Assembly (NCBI GenBank): GCA_963739995.1
Contig: CAVUCH010000013.1
Location: 62,001-126,000 of the forward strand
DNA: 64,000 nt
Source of the DNA: CAVUCH01 sp963739995
GTDB lineage: Bacteria > Acidobacteriota > Vicinamibacteria > Vicinamibacterales > JAENWD01
Direction: 5' to 3'
Positions 63,233 through 64,000 of the stretch are shown here, in pieces (the stretch's first letter is position 1; every line of letters begins with the position of its first letter). The position numbers and the translations under genes are program-made. The notes beneath the pieces were generated by a model. It worked only from the letters and a program-made list of their open reading frames with translations, did not search any database and was not told the DNA's origin.

Positions 63233-63468
63233 CAGGCTACAGGCCGCAGGCCGCAGGCTGCAGGCCTGGCAGGCGCCAGGCACTTCGGGCCGTGTTTGGG
63301 TTCGGCGATACGGGGGATTTTTCCACAGACTGCGGATTTATTCCTCCTCGACTGCCGTGCGTCGGACGCGATCGCTGGAGATCGGGCACGAGGCTGGCGA
63401 GCCTCAATACCTCCTTTACTTGGCATGTTGTTACAGGCCCGCAACCTGGAGCCCGGAGCCTGCAGCCG
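63233..63468. repeat. Heptad arrays flanking the 63.3-kb gap
   Basis: Left arm: CAGGCTA, CAGGCCG, CAGGCCG, CAGGCTG, CAGGCCT (63233-63267). Right arm: GCAACCT, GGAGCCC, GGAGCCT, GCAGCCG (63441-63468). They enclose 173 nt with no open frame or signal I can identify, in a 292-bp gene-free stretch. Confidence 0.8.
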
Positions 63469-63518
63469 AACAACCCGTCGTGTCCCTGGCACCCCTTGTG
63501 CGACACTGAGAGTGTCCG

Positions 63519-63911
63519 ATGCCTCGACGCCCCCTCGCCTCGCTGTTGACGGTGCTCCTGCTGCTGGGCGGGATGATTCCCGCGCCAGGAGAAATGTCTG
63601 CGAGCGGTGGTGCCCACGCGTGCTGTCGCACCATGCAGGCGGCCGCACCCCGCGACGGGTGTCCGCAGGCGGCTGCCCCGAAAATGCGGTGCTGCGCGCC
63701 GCCTGAGGACCGTGGGTCAGAGAACCCGGCGCCCCCGGCGCCCGGGACCACGTCCCACCAGCCTGATTTCACGGTGCTCAAAGGCCACGCGGCCCACGTG
63801 CCGGGTTTGCCGGCCCTCGCCGGGGCGTCCGTCGCGCACGCATTCGAGTCTGCCCGGCTGAAACTGCCCCACGCGCGGCTGTACCTCCGACATCTCGTCC
63901 TGCTCGTCTGA
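63519..63911 (+). CDS. Small exported Cys-rich protein
   Basis: 130 residues. Signal peptide (LASLLTVLLLLGGMIPAPGEM), then HACCRTMQ, GCPQAAAPKMRCCAPPED (five Cys in 35 residues) and a Pro/His-rich tail. The Cys arrangement suggests metal binding or disulfides outside the cytoplasm. No family recognised. A dyad GACACT-GAG-AGTGTC (63502-63516) ends 2 nt before the ATG and may be its operator. The last 89 nt of the window show no clear gene. Confidence 0.5.
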   Translation: MPRRPLASLLTVLLLLGGMIPAPGEMSASGGAHACCRTMQAAAPRDGCPQAAAPKMRCCAPPEDRGSENPAPPAPGTTSHQPDFTVLKGHAAHVPGLPALAGASVAHAFESARLKLPHARLYLRHLVLLV

Positions 63912-64000
63912 TCTCATCCCGCACAGAGTCCTGATTTGGCCGTCGTGCGCGACGTGTGCATGAGCCCACGCGCCCCCGACCAAGTCGCCGGCTGACCTTC

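Overview
The window is 64 kb of GC-rich (mid-to-high 60s percent by eye), densely packed bacterial chromosome. The organism is a Gram-negative, probably Acidobacteriota of the Vicinamibacteria type. This is inference, from a TonB receptor with a regulatory-like N-terminal domain, the CusF-SCO fusion, the aerobic benzoyl-CoA (box) genes, a homodimeric E1 pyruvate dehydrogenase, many FtsX-type permeases and heptanucleotide intergenic arrays. No tRNA, rRNA, CRISPR array, insertion sequence or prophage was seen.

Layout. 1-6 kb: tail of an Arc-like protein, YheT hydrolase, YecE-like protein, RRM protein, copper chaperone (CusF-SCO) coupled to a Cys-His protein, EEP phosphatase, and a decayed SDR. 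6.2-10.6 kb: MacAB-like efflux operon (adaptor, ATPase, two FtsX permeases). 10.7-13.9 kb (minus): acyl desaturase, and an ECF sigma / zinc anti-sigma / TlpA thioredoxin unit. 14.3-17.4 kb: a large metallopeptidase / TolB propeller / beta-barrel protein. 17.6-20.3 kb: thioesterase, ferredoxin, IclR regulator, DUF2203 protein. 20.35-26.2 kb: barrel porin, cupredoxin, sensor kinase, sigma-54 response regulator, then a sigma-54-type promoter with a structured leader in front of a cupredoxin lipoprotein. 26.3-31.8 kb (minus): boxC, boxB, aldehyde dehydrogenase, hydroxyacyl-CoA dehydrogenase. 31.9-37.1 kb: a lower-GC block with a Cys-rich exported peptide, TonB receptor, MFS transporter and methyltransferase. 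37-47 kb: MBL hydrolase, amidase, lipA, type-5 uracil-DNA glycosylase, YgjP peptidase, Fpg/Nei glycosylase, SMP-30 lactonase, lipoprotein, DinB. 47.4-53.1 kb (minus): aceE-aceF-lpd pyruvate dehydrogenase. 53-59 kb (minus): threonine dehydratase, ArnT-like glycosyltransferase and GDPD, and a panB-panC-DUF2520 operon. 59.5-64 kb: MoxR ATPase, VWA protein, LON-domain protein, small exported Cys-rich protein.

Four genome-scale patterns stand out. (1) About ten intergenic spaces carry arrays of 7-bp units. The heptamer differs from site to site but always keeps the 7-bp period, and the arrays are often arranged as two inverted arms. (2) At least eight transcription units have a TANNNT-like -10 box five to eight bases before the start codon, which suggests leaderless transcription. 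(3) Four otherwise intact genes each contain exactly one surplus base at a C or G run. (4) The two-component cluster at 20-26 kb has a sigma-54 promoter just downstream of its own sigma-54 activator, giving a self-contained, testable copper/redox-type signalling module.

All family assignments were made by reading motifs. No database search was run.
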